NCBI RefSeq assembly: GCF_900113255.1
Contig: NZ_FOOR01000018.1
Span: 1-64,000 of the forward strand
Reading direction: 5' to 3'
Source of the DNA: Novosphingobium sp. CF614
GTDB lineage: Bacteria > Pseudomonadota > Alphaproteobacteria > Sphingomonadales > Sphingomonadaceae
Length of the DNA stretch: 64,000 bases
In this document: positions 16,138 to 25,398 of the stretch, piece after piece
How the letters are laid out: every line of letters starts with the position of its first letter
Position numbering within the stretch: the first letter of the stretch is position 1
The notes under the pieces: model-generated
Database searches by the model: none
What the model saw: the letters and a program-made list of their open reading frames with translations, nothing else
Told to the model about the DNA's origin: nothing
Translations under genes and position numbers: made by a program

Positions 16138-18396
16138 ATGCGTCACACTTGGCTTTGGTTGTCGTCGTCTCTTATCGCTGGGCTCTGGTCACCATCTGCA
16201 TTGGCCGAGGAACTGACCGGACCGTCCGGTGAAGAAATCATTGTCACCGGCGAAAAGACGGATCGGACTTTGCAGGAGACCACCACCTCCGTCAGCGTGA
16301 CCACCAGCCGGAGGATCGCGCAGGAAAATGTCGTGACGATCCAGGAAATCTTTCAGCGCACCGCCAACCTTTCGGAGACCTACGGTGCGTCCGGCTTCTC
16401 GATCCGCGGCATCGATCAGCGCGGCGTCTCGGGCGGCGGCGACGCGGCGACGGCGACGGTGTTCGTCGATGGCGCGCCGGTGCCGCAGGACGTGCTGTCG
16501 AACGGCCCGACCGACATGTGGGACGTGGCGCAGGTCGAGATCTTCCGCGGGCCGCAATCGACCATCCAGGGCCTCAATGCGCTGGCGGGCGCGGTGCATA
16601 TCCGCACGCAGGATCCGACCTTCGACTGGAGCCTGAAGGGCCGCGCGCTTGTCTCCTCCTTCGACACCACGCAATTCGCGGTAGCGGGCGGCGGCCCGCT
16701 GGTGCCCGGGGAACTCGCCTTCCGCGTCTCGGCCGAGAAGCGGGATTCGGACGGTTACATCCGCAACATCACGCGGGATGAGCCGGAGAGTCCGGTCGAT
16801 TCCACCTCGATCCGCGGCAAGTTGCTGTGGACACCCTCCGCACTGCCTGGTTTCGAAGCGCGCCTCGGCTATCATCATTTCGAGACCAAGGGCGGCTACC
16901 TCTTCACTTATGTCGACCGATCGGTCGGGGATTATTTCGACAACCGGACCAACCCGTCGAACTATCCCAACAGCAGCGATGTCGATAACGACCAGGTGAC
17001 GCTGGACCTGCGCTATGACCTGGGCGGCGGCCTGTCGCTGAGCACGCTGGGCACTTGGACGGACACTGATTTCATCCGCAAATATGACGGCGACAATTCG
17101 GCCGTCAACAGAGCCTATAGCGACATCGTCGGCGGGGCCGAGACGTTCACGCAGGAACTGCGTCTCAACTATGAGGGCGACCGGCTGAGCGGCCTGGCCG
17201 GCCTGTTCTACTACAATCGCGACCAGTATCGGCGCGCGCATCAGGTCACCCTGGTGCCGACGCCCGGCCCAACCATCGCAAACCTGTTGACTCCTGTGTT
17301 GGGCGCCCAGACGGCGGCGCAGGTGGCGTCGCTCTACACCGCCGCGCTTCCCAATATCCCGGTGGACTATACCTCGAACTTTCCGACGAAGGTCGCGACC
17401 ATGGCCGTGTTCGCAGACGCGCGCTATCGCCTGACCGACCGGCTCTCGCTGCTCGGCGGCTTCCGCTATGATCGCGAGCGCAACAAGATCGGCGGCGAGG
17501 CGGTGGCCACCTTCGTCGGCACCTTGCCCGATCCCACGGCTTACGGTGCGCTGGCGCCGGCATTCGTGGGTATCAACGCCGCTGTCCTGGGGCTGGTCGA
17601 CGACGCGAGCGGTTCGGCCCCGGTGGGTACGCGCACCTTCAATGCCTTCCTGCCCAAGGGCGGCGTGGAGATGGCGTGGACGCCGGACATTGCAACCGCC
17701 TTCGTCGTGCAGCGCGGCTATCGTTCGGGCGGCAGCGGGTTCAACACCGCCCGCTCGCAGCTTTTCCCCTATGATCCCGAATTCACCTGGAACTACGAAC
17801 TGTCGCTGCGCTCGGCCTGGCTCGACGGCCGGCTGACGGTGAACGCCAACGCCTTCTACATCGACTGGACCGACCAGCAGACCACCGCCAATTTCGGTAA
17901 CGGCACCTATGACACGCATACGGTCAATGCCGGCAAGTCGCATCTCTACGGCTTCGAGCTGGAGCTGGCGCATCGCGTGTCGCCGGCGTTCGACTGGTAT
18001 GCGAGCGTGGGTCACACGCGCACGAAGTTCGACGAGTTCGTCACCGATGTCGGCTCCATCACCGACCTGTCGGGTCTAGAATTCCCCTATGCGCCCAGAT
18101 GGACGCTGGCGGGCGGCGCCAATGTGCGCTTCGGCGGCGGCTTCAACGCCAATGTCAACGCCAGCTACCGCAGCGCGGTCTATTCCGATGTGTCGATCCC
18201 GCAATCGGACAGCCGCGTCGGCGCGCGAACGCTGGTCAATGCCCGGATCGGCTATGAGGGCGAGCATTGGAGCCTGTCGCTGTTCGCCAACAACCTGTTC
18301 GACGAGAAGTACGACCAATATATCAACAGCTTCACCAATTTTTCCATCATCGGTACGCCGCGCAGCGTCGGCGTGATCCTGGAAGCCGGGTTTTGA
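16138..18396 (+). CDS. TonB-dependent receptor
   Basis: This 752-residue receptor has a signal peptide (SSSLIAGLWSPSALAEE), a TonB box (GEEIIVTGEKT), a plug (FSIRGIDQRGVSGGGDAATA, VEIFRGPQSTIQGLNALAGA) and a barrel ending GVILEAGF. It belongs to the large sphingomonad group of STN-free receptors. The Fur-like operator and the PepSY gene two positions downstream argue for an iron chelate as ligand rather than a carbohydrate. Three genes are tightly spaced on the plus strand from here to 20464 and form one operon. Confidence 0.87.
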   Translation: MRHTWLWLSSSLIAGLWSPSALAEELTGPSGEEIIVTGEKTDRTLQETTTSVSVTTSRRIAQENVVTIQEIFQRTANLSETYGASGFSIRGIDQRGVSGGGDAATATVFVDGAPVPQDVLSNGPTDMWDVAQVEIFRGPQSTIQGLNALAGAVHIRTQDPTFDWSLKGRALVSSFDTTQFAVAGGGPLVPGELAFRVSAEKRDSDGYIRNITRDEPESPVDSTSIRGKLLWTPSALPGFEARLGYHHFETKGGYLFTYVDRSVGDYFDNRTNPSNYPNSSDVDNDQVTLDLRYDLGGGLSLSTLGTWTDTDFIRKYDGDNSAVNRAYSDIVGGAETFTQELRLNYEGDRLSGLAGLFYYNRDQYRRAHQVTLVPTPGPTIANLLTPVLGAQTAAQVASLYTAALPNIPVDYTSNFPTKVATMAVFADARYRLTDRLSLLGGFRYDRERNKIGGEAVATFVGTLPDPTAYGALAPAFVGINAAVLGLVDDASGSAPVGTRTFNAFLPKGGVEMAWTPDIATAFVVQRGYRSGGSGFNTARSQLFPYDPEFTWNYELSLRSAWLDGRLTVNANAFYIDWTDQQTTANFGNGTYDTHTVNAGKSHLYGFELELAHRVSPAFDWYASVGHTRTKFDEFVTDVGSITDLSGLEFPYAPRWTLAGGANVRFGGGFNANVNASYRSAVYSDVSIPQSDSRVGARTLVNARIGYEGEHWSLSLFANNLFDEKYDQYINSFTNFSIIGTPRSVGVILEAGF

Positions 18397-18971
18397 CGGG
18401 CGCGGTGGTTCCCGGCGCGATGGCGGTCATTCTCGGCGGCGGCGTCGCGGGAGCCTGGATGCTGCGCCGCGCCTGGAGCCTCAAGGCCGGCAAGGCGCCG
18501 TGGCGATGGGCGGGACTGTCCCTCCTGTCTCTCAGCATCCTCTGGCCCGCATGGGTCCTGGGAGAAGCGCGCGGTCCATTCACCGCGTTGACACTGCTGT
18601 CGGTTGCAGCCTTCGCCGTCATCGCTTCCGGCTATACGCTCCGGCCGGCCAAAGCGGGCCGCGCCGCGCGCGAGGGACTTGCGCCCGAACCGGCGGAGCG
18701 CGCGCCGAGCGCCTGGCGCACCACGCTGCGCTGGTCGCTCGCCGGCCCGATCGGGATGGTGGCGGCGATGGGGCTGGGGATCAGCTATGCCGTCTGGGCA
18801 CCCGGTGAGATGCAGACGCGCCTCCTGATCGGCGGCCTGATCGTGCCTCTGGCCTGGGGCGGCGCGATGGCGTGGACGCTGGCGGACAGCCGCATCCTGC
18901 GCGCGACTGCAGTGCTGGTGGGAACCGCCATCGTCGGGTTCGGCGCGGCCATGCTCAAGGGGTTCACATGA
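18393..18971 (+). CDS. Small hydrophobic membrane protein between TBDR and PepSY genes
   Basis: I do not recognise a family. The product is about 190 residues with several membrane segments (GAMAVILGGGVAGAWML, WAGLSLLSLSILWPAWVL, FTALTLLSVAAFAVIASGY, IGMVAAMGLGISYAVWAPG, IGGLIVPLAWGGAMAWTLA, ATAVLVGTAIVGFGAAML). The start is uncertain: TTG at 18393 overlaps the receptor stop, GTG is at 18405 and ATG at 18420. Its stop overlaps the PepSY ATG (ATGA). Such coupling on both sides makes an auxiliary role in the same uptake or iron-release process likely. Confidence 0.75.
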   Translation: MTGAVVPGAMAVILGGGVAGAWMLRRAWSLKAGKAPWRWAGLSLLSLSILWPAWVLGEARGPFTALTLLSVAAFAVIASGYTLRPAKAGRAAREGLAPEPAERAPSAWRTTLRWSLAGPIGMVAAMGLGISYAVWAPGEMQTRLLIGGLIVPLAWGGAMAWTLADSRILRATAVLVGTAIVGFGAAMLKGFT

Positions 18972-20464
18972 CGAAGACGAAAAAGGGCGCGGGCTTCCCT
19001 TCGCCCGATCTCGTACGCGCGGTGCTCAAGGGGCATAGCGGCCTGGGCCTGGCCTTCGCCGCGCTGCTGTATCTGGTGTGCCTGACCGGCACGATCGCGG
19101 TGTTCGCCAACGAGTTCCAACGCTGGGAGAATCCTGGCGCCGAGCGCATGGAGACGATGTCTGCGGACGCTGTCCAGGCCGCCTATCGCGCTGCGATCGA
19201 CCGCACCGACGGGCCGGTCGAGCATGTCCTCATCCTCATGCCGAGCGAAGATCGCCCCTGGCCGACGCTGCGGGTCGATGCCGCGGACGGCACCCAGACG
19301 ACCTGGATCGCCGACAGCGCGGGCCGCATCATGGGAGAAGTTCGCGAGAGCTGGACGAAATTCCTGACCCGCCTGCACATCAACCTGCATCTGCCGCAAA
19401 GCTGGGGCATCTTCATCGTCGGCCTGACCGGCGTCGCGCTGCTTTCCTCGCTGATCTCCGGTCTGCTCGCCCATCCGCGCATCTTCCGCGATGCCTTCCA
19501 CCTGCGGCTGGGCGGCTCGCGGCGCCTGCAGGAAGCCGATCTGCACAACCGCATCGGCGTGTGGGCGCTGCCCTTCCACTTCACCGTTTCGCTGACCGGC
19601 GCGCTGCTTGGCCTCAGCACCATCATCGTCGGCGCGATCGGCCTTGCGGTGTTCCAGGGCGATACCGCCAAGGTCTATGCCATCTTCACGCCGCCCCATC
19701 CGGCAGCGGACGCGCGGCCCGCGCCGCCGCTCGACCTGCGGCCCCTGTTCGCCAGTGTCGACGCACGCGCGCCGGAGGGACGCATCAGTTATCTTGCCGT
19801 CGAGCATCCCACGGAAATGGGCGCGGCCGCGCTGTTCGAGGTCGAGGACGGCTCTTCCCGCTTGGCCAACGCGGACAGCTACGCGTTCGAACGCACCGGC
19901 AAGCTCTATCACGAACAAAAGGCGGCACGGAATAATGTGGGCCAGCAGATCCTTGGCTCGCTCGGGCTCCTGCATTTTGGCTGGTTCGGCGGCGGCGTCA
20001 TCAAGATCGCCTATGCCCTGCTGGGCCTTGGCCTTACCTATCTCGCGGCGGGGGGCGTCAACATCTGGCTGGCGCGAAGGCGGGACAAGGGCAGGCCGGC
20101 GCCGGGCTGGGAGCGCGTGTGGGCCGCTTGCCTTTGGGGGCAACCGGTCGCGCTGGCAGGCGTGGCAATCGTCGCGCTGTTCACGCCCTTGGTTGGGCCT
20201 TTGATCTGGACATGGGCTGCGGTCAGCATTGCAGCGCTTGGTGCGGCCGCGCTGTTCCCGCCCGCCACGCTGTCGCGGATCGGACGCGCTGGAACGGGCG
20301 CGCTATTGATCGCCCTTGCTGTTGCACATCCTGTTTTCAGAGGCATCGGCGATAGCATGGCCTTGATCGTCGATGGCGCTCTCGGGCTTATCGGTGTCGG
20401 TTTGCTTGCGGCCTCCATCGGTCAGGTTTCAGTCTTCAGGAGGAGAACGCTGCAGGCCACATGA
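18968..20464 (+). CDS. PepSY-associated transmembrane protein with extended C-terminus
   Basis: The ATG at 18968 overlaps the preceding stop. The 498-residue protein has the PepSY_TM pattern: GHSGLGLAFAALLYLVCLTG near the start, then LTRLHINLHLP, GIFIVGLTGVALLSSLISGL, DLHNRIGVWALPFHFTVSLT and LLHFGWFGGGVIKIAYALLG, with conserved His residues in the membrane. After about residue 390 it adds extra helices (AGVAIVALFTPLVGPLIWTW and more) not present in the shorter 410-residue paralogue at 12444. It probably works as a reductase or transfer step for the iron chelate imported by the TBDR of the operon. Family function is only partly established. Confidence 0.83.
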   Translation: MTKTKKGAGFPSPDLVRAVLKGHSGLGLAFAALLYLVCLTGTIAVFANEFQRWENPGAERMETMSADAVQAAYRAAIDRTDGPVEHVLILMPSEDRPWPTLRVDAADGTQTTWIADSAGRIMGEVRESWTKFLTRLHINLHLPQSWGIFIVGLTGVALLSSLISGLLAHPRIFRDAFHLRLGGSRRLQEADLHNRIGVWALPFHFTVSLTGALLGLSTIIVGAIGLAVFQGDTAKVYAIFTPPHPAADARPAPPLDLRPLFASVDARAPEGRISYLAVEHPTEMGAAALFEVEDGSSRLANADSYAFERTGKLYHEQKAARNNVGQQILGSLGLLHFGWFGGGVIKIAYALLGLGLTYLAAGGVNIWLARRRDKGRPAPGWERVWAACLWGQPVALAGVAIVALFTPLVGPLIWTWAAVSIAALGAAALFPPATLSRIGRAGTGALLIALAVAHPVFRGIGDSMALIVDGALGLIGVGLLAASIGQVSVFRRRTLQAT

Positions 20465-20495
20465 TTGGCGGTCATTTGCGGTCGAAACGGTAAGG

Positions 20496-20513
20496 CGGCG
20501 CTGTACAGCGCCG
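20496..20513. terminator. Perfect 18-base palindrome after the TBDR-PepSY operon
   Basis: CGGCGCTGTACAGCGCCG reads the same on both strands and lies 32 bases after the PepSY stop, between converging transcription units. No clear T-tract follows, so it would be a weak intrinsic terminator or a protein-binding site. Confidence 0.45.
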
Positions 20514-20562
20514 TCAGCTAAATCGCTAACTAAACGTCACGGACGTGGCGCATCCTGTTGAA

Positions 20563-20886
20563 TTATCGATGCGGTGCGACCGAATCGAGCGTAGCGCTCA
20601 AATCGACCGCGCGACGACGCGCTGCATGCTCGACCTTCCACGCGGCGACGCTACGCGTGACTTCATAAATCCCGATCGATTCCCGTACAACTGCGTCAAG
20701 CCCCTCACGATCGACCGGGCGCTTGGCATGGTGCCGGAATTCGGCCGCGATTTCGGTCGGCAGCCAGGACGTGGCTGTGGCCAACTTACGCAAGCCGGCG
20801 AAATCCCCGACCCGCTTGTTTTTCATTGATGAGAGGATATTGGCGTCGAGCGTCCCGGCGCAATGCGCGATGGTCAGTGTCAGCAT
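20563..20886 (-). CDS. Hypothetical 107-residue protein downstream of tonB
   Basis: I do not recognise this gene. It starts 10 bases after the tonB stop on the same strand, so it would be the last gene of the second signalling operon. The sequence is basic and soluble (WLPTEIAAEFRHHAKRP, EGLDAVVRESIGIYEVTRSV) without signal peptide or membrane segment. Codon use looks like that of the neighbours. It might be a small regulator or a decayed fragment. Confidence 0.5.
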   Translation of the reverse strand: MLTLTIAHCAGTLDANILSSMKNKRVGDFAGLRKLATATSWLPTEIAAEFRHHAKRPVDREGLDAVVRESIGIYEVTRSVAAWKVEHAARRRAVDLSATLDSVAPHR

Positions 20887-20896
20887 GGCATCGCCG

Positions 20897-21667
20897 TCAT
20901 TTGAGGAAGAACTCGACAGGCGCGACCAGTTCGATCGTGTCGCCTTGCCTGTCGTTCGGCGGCTTGGGCAAGGGTTGTGCGCGTTTGGGCAGGGCCAGTG
21001 CTTCCCTGTCCAGATCAGGGAATCCCGATGAGCGTTCGAGGCTCACCGACAGCACCTTGCCGTCACGGTCGATGACGAAGCGAACCCACGGCATCCCTTG
21101 CTGCCTGCGCGCCATGGCAAAACGGGGGTAGCGGCGATGCTTGTTGAGCGCCGCCAGGACCCGGCCTTCCCAGGTGTCCGGGCCGTTGCCGGACACCTCG
21201 GGGGCTGGCGGCGCGGGCGTGGTCCGGGGTGCGGCTGTCTCCACTTGCTTCGGAGTTGGATCGGCGGGTCTGGCTTCGTCCGGAATCGGGATCGTCACTT
21301 CCGATATGGGCCGGATCGTTGGTTTGAACGGCTCCGCCGGGACCGGTTCGGGCAGCGTGATCTTCTTCTTGACGGGGTTGGGAGCCTCCTTTTCCTCGGG
21401 CGGCGTTTCCGGCGGAGAGGCGGGATGCTTGAGGTCCATGACCGTCAGCGTGGGTGGCGCTTTCATCGGGATCATATGGTTGACGGTCAGGAACAATCCC
21501 GACAGCACCAGCATATAGACTAGGGCAGTGCCGCCGAGGCCGACCCAGCGATTGTTGCCGGAAGACCGGTAGCCATGATGTTCGACCGCGCCGGGCTCCG
21601 GTGGCGGAACATCATAGGGCGGCAACGCCCGAGCATCGGTGTCGCTGCGGAACTGATTCAGCAGCAT
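20897..21667 (-). CDS. tonB: TonB energy transducer of the second signalling locus
   Basis: The ATG at 21667 has GGAGG seven bases upstream; an open frame extends to 21745 without a good site. The 256-residue protein has a cytoplasmic part, one membrane helix (LGGTALVYMLVLSGLFLTV), a Pro/Glu/Lys-rich spacer (PPETPPEEKEAPNPVKKK) and a TonB C-terminal domain (WEGRVLAALNKHRRYPRFAM, GMPWVRFVIDRDGKVLSVSL, ending PVEFFLK). It lies 71 bases downstream of an STN receptor and probably serves it. It is clearly a paralogue of the TonB at 2887. Confidence 0.9.
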   Translation of the reverse strand: MLLNQFRSDTDARALPPYDVPPPEPGAVEHHGYRSSGNNRWVGLGGTALVYMLVLSGLFLTVNHMIPMKAPPTLTVMDLKHPASPPETPPEEKEAPNPVKKKITLPEPVPAEPFKPTIRPISEVTIPIPDEARPADPTPKQVETAAPRTTPAPPAPEVSGNGPDTWEGRVLAALNKHRRYPRFAMARRQQGMPWVRFVIDRDGKVLSVSLERSSGFPDLDREALALPKRAQPLPKPPNDRQGDTIELVAPVEFFLK

Positions 21668-21738
21668 TGACGCCTCCATCCAGAACAACGGATTGCGGAA
21701 CCGCGCACTTCTTCCACTAGATATAGATGTCGGTGACG

Positions 21739-24186
21739 CTACCAACGGTAGCGGACCGCACCGATAGCTTGAAGGCGGTTGCCGTAGAAGCAGCTCCCGT
21801 ACGTGCAGTTCGATATATACTTCTTGTCCGCAAGATTTGTTGCATTGGCGCTGAAGCGCCAGCCTTCGGTTTCATAGGCCAACATGCCGTCGAAGACCGT
21901 GTAACCGGGCACCGTCAGATCCCCCGCCCACCAAATGGACGGTATGTCGTCCACATAGCGAGCGCCGAGCCCTACCTTGAAAGTGCCAGGCAGCGCCTGG
22001 ACGGCAAAGCGATACTCGCCCCACACAGATGCCTGGTGGCGCGGAACGCCATGTTGCCGGTGGCCCAACTCGTCCGGATTATTGCTCTTGGTGATCTTGG
22101 CATCGGTGTAGGCATAGGCCCCGATCAGGCTGAACGATGCGCTCAGATTGGCCTTGGCTTCCAGTTCCACGCCGCGCGAGCGTACCTCACCAGTCTGATT
22201 GGCAAAGCTGTAATCAGGTGAATAGGACACCACGTTGCGCTGTTTCAACTGATACACCGCCGCCGATAGCAACACGTCCGATCCAACGGGCTGATAGCGC
22301 AAACCCAGTTCGACCTGCTCCCCGCGGGTCGGCTTCAACCGCTCACCCGCGCTGTCCGTGCCGCTCTGCGGCTCGAAGGACTGACTGAAGCTCACGAACG
22401 GCGCCAGGCCGTTTTCACCGAGATAGACGACACCGGCGCGCCCCGTGAACGCGCTGCTCTTGTCGGTGGTCCAACTGGGTGTGAAAAAGGGCGAGGTTCG
22501 GTCCCGCGACCAATCATGCCGCCCGCCGAGCACGATTACCCACCGCTTGCCAGCCTTGATCTGATCCGACAGGTAAACCCCGAAGCGATCCGATTTGCTC
22601 ATGCTTGACCAGCCCATCGGCATGGGGTCGCCGGGTTTGGCGCCGTAGACAGGGGCGTAGATGTCGATCGGATCGATCGTGCGGGTATAGCGCTCGGTCT
22701 CGAAGTGCTGCCGTGTATAGTCGAACCCCATCAGGATTGTGTGGGTAAGGCCACCGGTCGCGCGCCGGACTTCGACCGAACTGTCACTACTGATCGTGGA
22801 TGAGCGGTCCCATCGGTCATAGGCGGACCGGATCAAGCTACGCTGATCGGTATCAAGATAGTCCCCGCTGACGTTCGGGAACGCGATATCGGCCCGCAGC
22901 CAGCGCAGGCTGTTGTGGAGAGTCACGCCCTCCGCCAATCCGTGTTCGAACTGATAGCCGGCCGAAAGGATCTCGCCTTCATATTTGTCGTAGTCGGGCT
23001 CGCCGACGAAGAAGGTGCTCGGGATGGCGCCATTCGGATTGGCAAACAGCGTCCCAACCGGGGGAAGGCCATAGGCGTAGGTGGTGCGATTGCGCTGGTA
23101 AAAGCCGAGCAGGGTAAGCGAGGTGCCCGTCGCCGGCTGCCATTTCAGCGCCGGGGCAATATAGATCCTGTTGTCCGGCACATGGTCGATAAATGTATCG
23201 CTATCGCGCATCAGGCCGGTCAATCGGTAGGATAATGCTCCCCCTTCGGTCAGCGGTCCACCGAAGTCCGCCGATATCTGCTTGCGGCTATAATTTCCGA
23301 GTTCCAGATTGAGCTCGTGCAAGGGCGTATCGGTCGGCTTCTTGGTGATCGTGTTCACGATGCCGCCGGGCGCCGCGCTGCCGAACAGGACAGATGCCGC
23401 GCCGCGCAGGATCTCGATACGCTCCAGCCCATAGGGCTCCTGCTGTCCGTCATAGAGGTTGGCGGTATATTTGGTGCCATCGCGATAGATGCTACCGCCA
23501 CCGGCATAGGCTTCGAAGCCGCGAACCATGAAGCCATCGGAAGTTCGATCATAGCCTTCGAGCCGGGCGATGCCCGGCGTATAGGCTAGAGCCTCGGTCA
23601 GGCTCTGGGCTTTCAAGGCCTCGACCTGATCGGCTGTCACCACCGAAACGGACTGGGGAATCTCGGTGATCGCCGTGTCGGTCTTGGTGCCTGTGGCCGT
23701 CCGTTTGGCAACATAGCCCACGACCGGGCCGGTTCCGCTCTCCTGAATATTGGCATAGCGACCGGTGGCACCCGCGCCATCTCCTTCGACTCGCACCGGG
23801 CCAAGTTGCACCGCGCCAGCCGCCGCTTGCGGCGCGCGTTCCAGCGTGAAAGCATTAGGGCCGGTCTGCCGGTAGGTCAGGCCCGTTCCGGCCAGTAGCC
23901 GGGACAGGGCTTCTACGGTGCCGAAGCTGCCCTTGAGGCCCGAACTGGACAAGCCGCTGGTTAACGCAGAATCGTAGACCAGTGCCACACCGCTCGCCTC
24001 GACAAAGCGATTGAGCGCGGCTGCAAGCGATCCGGCGGGAATATCATAGCTTTGCGACGCTTGGGCGTTGGCCGTTGCCGGTGCGATGAGCGTGCCGGTC
24101 GCCAGCACTGTCGCCGCGAGGAAGGCCGAAGCCATCGCTCTACAAACCCCTTGAGAAACTGCCGGTTCGCTCTTGAAAATCCGCAC
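21739..24186 (-). CDS. STN-containing TonB-dependent siderophore receptor (FecA/FpvA type)
   Basis: This 815-residue receptor has a signal peptide ending ATANAQA, an STN domain (YDIPAGSLAAALNRFVEASG to ALSRLLAGTGLTYRQTG), a siderophore-type plug (EIPQSVSVVTADQVEALKAQ, DGFMVRGFEAYAGGGSIYRD, IEILRGAASVLFGSAAPGG) and a barrel ending AIGAVRYRW. The STN domain and the fecI/fecR genes upstream show that it signals its own induction. IPQSV and the plug place it with hydroxamate-type siderophore receptors; the exact ligand cannot be read. A classical Fur box is 46 bases upstream. Confidence 0.9.
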   Translation of the reverse strand: MRIFKSEPAVSQGVCRAMASAFLAATVLATGTLIAPATANAQASQSYDIPAGSLAAALNRFVEASGVALVYDSALTSGLSSSGLKGSFGTVEALSRLLAGTGLTYRQTGPNAFTLERAPQAAAGAVQLGPVRVEGDGAGATGRYANIQESGTGPVVGYVAKRTATGTKTDTAITEIPQSVSVVTADQVEALKAQSLTEALAYTPGIARLEGYDRTSDGFMVRGFEAYAGGGSIYRDGTKYTANLYDGQQEPYGLERIEILRGAASVLFGSAAPGGIVNTITKKPTDTPLHELNLELGNYSRKQISADFGGPLTEGGALSYRLTGLMRDSDTFIDHVPDNRIYIAPALKWQPATGTSLTLLGFYQRNRTTYAYGLPPVGTLFANPNGAIPSTFFVGEPDYDKYEGEILSAGYQFEHGLAEGVTLHNSLRWLRADIAFPNVSGDYLDTDQRSLIRSAYDRWDRSSTISSDSSVEVRRATGGLTHTILMGFDYTRQHFETERYTRTIDPIDIYAPVYGAKPGDPMPMGWSSMSKSDRFGVYLSDQIKAGKRWVIVLGGRHDWSRDRTSPFFTPSWTTDKSSAFTGRAGVVYLGENGLAPFVSFSQSFEPQSGTDSAGERLKPTRGEQVELGLRYQPVGSDVLLSAAVYQLKQRNVVSYSPDYSFANQTGEVRSRGVELEAKANLSASFSLIGAYAYTDAKITKSNNPDELGHRQHGVPRHQASVWGEYRFAVQALPGTFKVGLGARYVDDIPSIWWAGDLTVPGYTVFDGMLAYETEGWRFSANATNLADKKYISNCTYGSCFYGNRLQAIGAVRYRW

Positions 24187-24231
24187 TGTCCTTCATCCCC
24201 CTATGAGAAAATGGGGAACCGTTTCTGCTAA

Positions 24232-24246
24232 TGAGAACGATCCTCA
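24232..24246. promoter_or_regulatory. Fur box upstream of the STN siderophore receptor
   Basis: TGAGAACGATCCTCA is a 7-1-7 inverted repeat close to the classical TGAGAATGATTCTCA. It lies 46 bases upstream of the receptor ATG, in the 130-base gap after fecR. Confidence 0.7.
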
Positions 24247-24316
24247 ATAGATAGAGACGTTTCGGATTTTCAGATGTAGACGTGCGCCGGAATCTTTTTC
24301 CGCCGCTGCCGCTCGG

Positions 24317-25294
24317 TCAGGAATGCAGGAAGATCAGCCGGTTCGTGATGCGCGTGGAACGGATGCCGAGTGTGTGTTGCAGGGTGCCGATCGCCCCGAC
24401 CGGATCGTCGGTACGGAAACCGCCACTGACACGCCGAGCGGCGAGGTCTGCACCGATCACGCGGATGATGCCCGGATGATAGCGGTTCAGTTCCGCCACC
24501 ACTTCGCCAAGCGGCCGATCGACGAACACCAGCACGCCGCGCGTCCAGGCAGTGGCGGCACTGGCATCAACGCGATGCGCCGGCTCAATTCCGCCGGGTC
24601 CGTAGCGCGTTGCCTGCCCTTCATCGAGATCGAGCGTCGCCATATACGGCGTTGGCCAGGCGACGCGCACCCGATGCTCCGTTACCGTGACATTCGTGCT
24701 TTCGTCATCGTGACGGACAATGAAACGCGTCCCAAGCGCCGTTGTCGATCCCTCGCCCGATCGCACGGTGAACGGGCGGGTTCGATCGGGTGCGACGGTG
24801 AAGGCCGCTTCTCCTTTCAGCAGGCGGATCACGCGGCGGTTGCCCGTATAGTCGATCGCGATGGCGCTGCCGGTGTTGAGTTGGACCATTGAGCCATCGT
24901 CCAGGGAAACATCGCGACGCTCGCCTGTTTCCGTCACCGCATCGGCGCGTATCCGTGTCGGCCAATCCTGGGCGCTGCCGACCAGGATCAACACGAGGCT
25001 GGCGGCCAAGGCTGGGCGGGCCCATTGCGACGACAGCCAAGCGCCCGGGCGCAGCCCCCGCGGCACTGTCGTCCTGCCATAGCGATCATGGAGCGCGGCC
25101 TTGACCTGGGCACCGCTCATGGTCCCCCAAAAGGCTTCGGCCTCGGCAAAGGCGCGGGCGTGCAGCGGATCGGCTGCAAGCCACGTTGCGAGGTCGCATT
25201 CGTCCCTCGCCGTCATGGTGCCCGCGTCACGCATCGCCACCCAGTGCGAAGCCGCGTCACGGATCTCTTTGGGCATGGGCCGTTCAGCCGCCAA
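24317..25294 (-). CDS. FecR-like anti-sigma regulator of the second signalling locus
   Basis: This 325-residue protein has a DUF4880 N-terminal part (EIRDAASHWVAMRDAGTMTA, LATWLAADPLHARAFAEAEA), a membrane helix (WARPALAASLVLILVGSA), and a periplasmic FecR domain (SLDDGSMVQLNTGSAIAIDY, IRLLKGEAAFTVAPDRTRPF, TTALGTRFIVRHDD). The end (IGTLQHTLGIRSTRITNRLI) is STN-like. The start is a TTG with GGAAGG in front; an ATG six codons later lacks a ribosome site. It stands between fecI and the STN receptor and should relay the receptor signal. Confidence 0.88.
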   Translation of the reverse strand: MAAERPMPKEIRDAASHWVAMRDAGTMTARDECDLATWLAADPLHARAFAEAEAFWGTMSGAQVKAALHDRYGRTTVPRGLRPGAWLSSQWARPALAASLVLILVGSAQDWPTRIRADAVTETGERRDVSLDDGSMVQLNTGSAIAIDYTGNRRVIRLLKGEAAFTVAPDRTRPFTVRSGEGSTTALGTRFIVRHDDESTNVTVTEHRVRVAWPTPYMATLDLDEGQATRYGPGGIEPAHRVDASAATAWTRGVLVFVDRPLGEVVAELNRYHPGIIRVIGADLAARRVSGGFRTDDPVGAIGTLQHTLGIRSTRITNRLIFLHS

Positions 25295-25398
25295 GTCTTG
25301 CCTTCCCTGTCATACCCGGAACCGTGACAACACGAGCCGGTCATAGACTATGACGTTTGGAACCGGCGCATGTAGATGCGCGCCCGTGAAATATGGGC

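Noticed and set aside
16189..18015. 608-codon minus-strand frame over the TBDR at 16138
   Set aside because: It is antisense to a complete receptor with signal peptide, plug and barrel, and it has no recognisable domain.
18785..20143. 452-codon minus-strand frame over the PepSY protein
   Set aside because: It is a shadow of the PepSY gene, which has family motifs and coupled starts.
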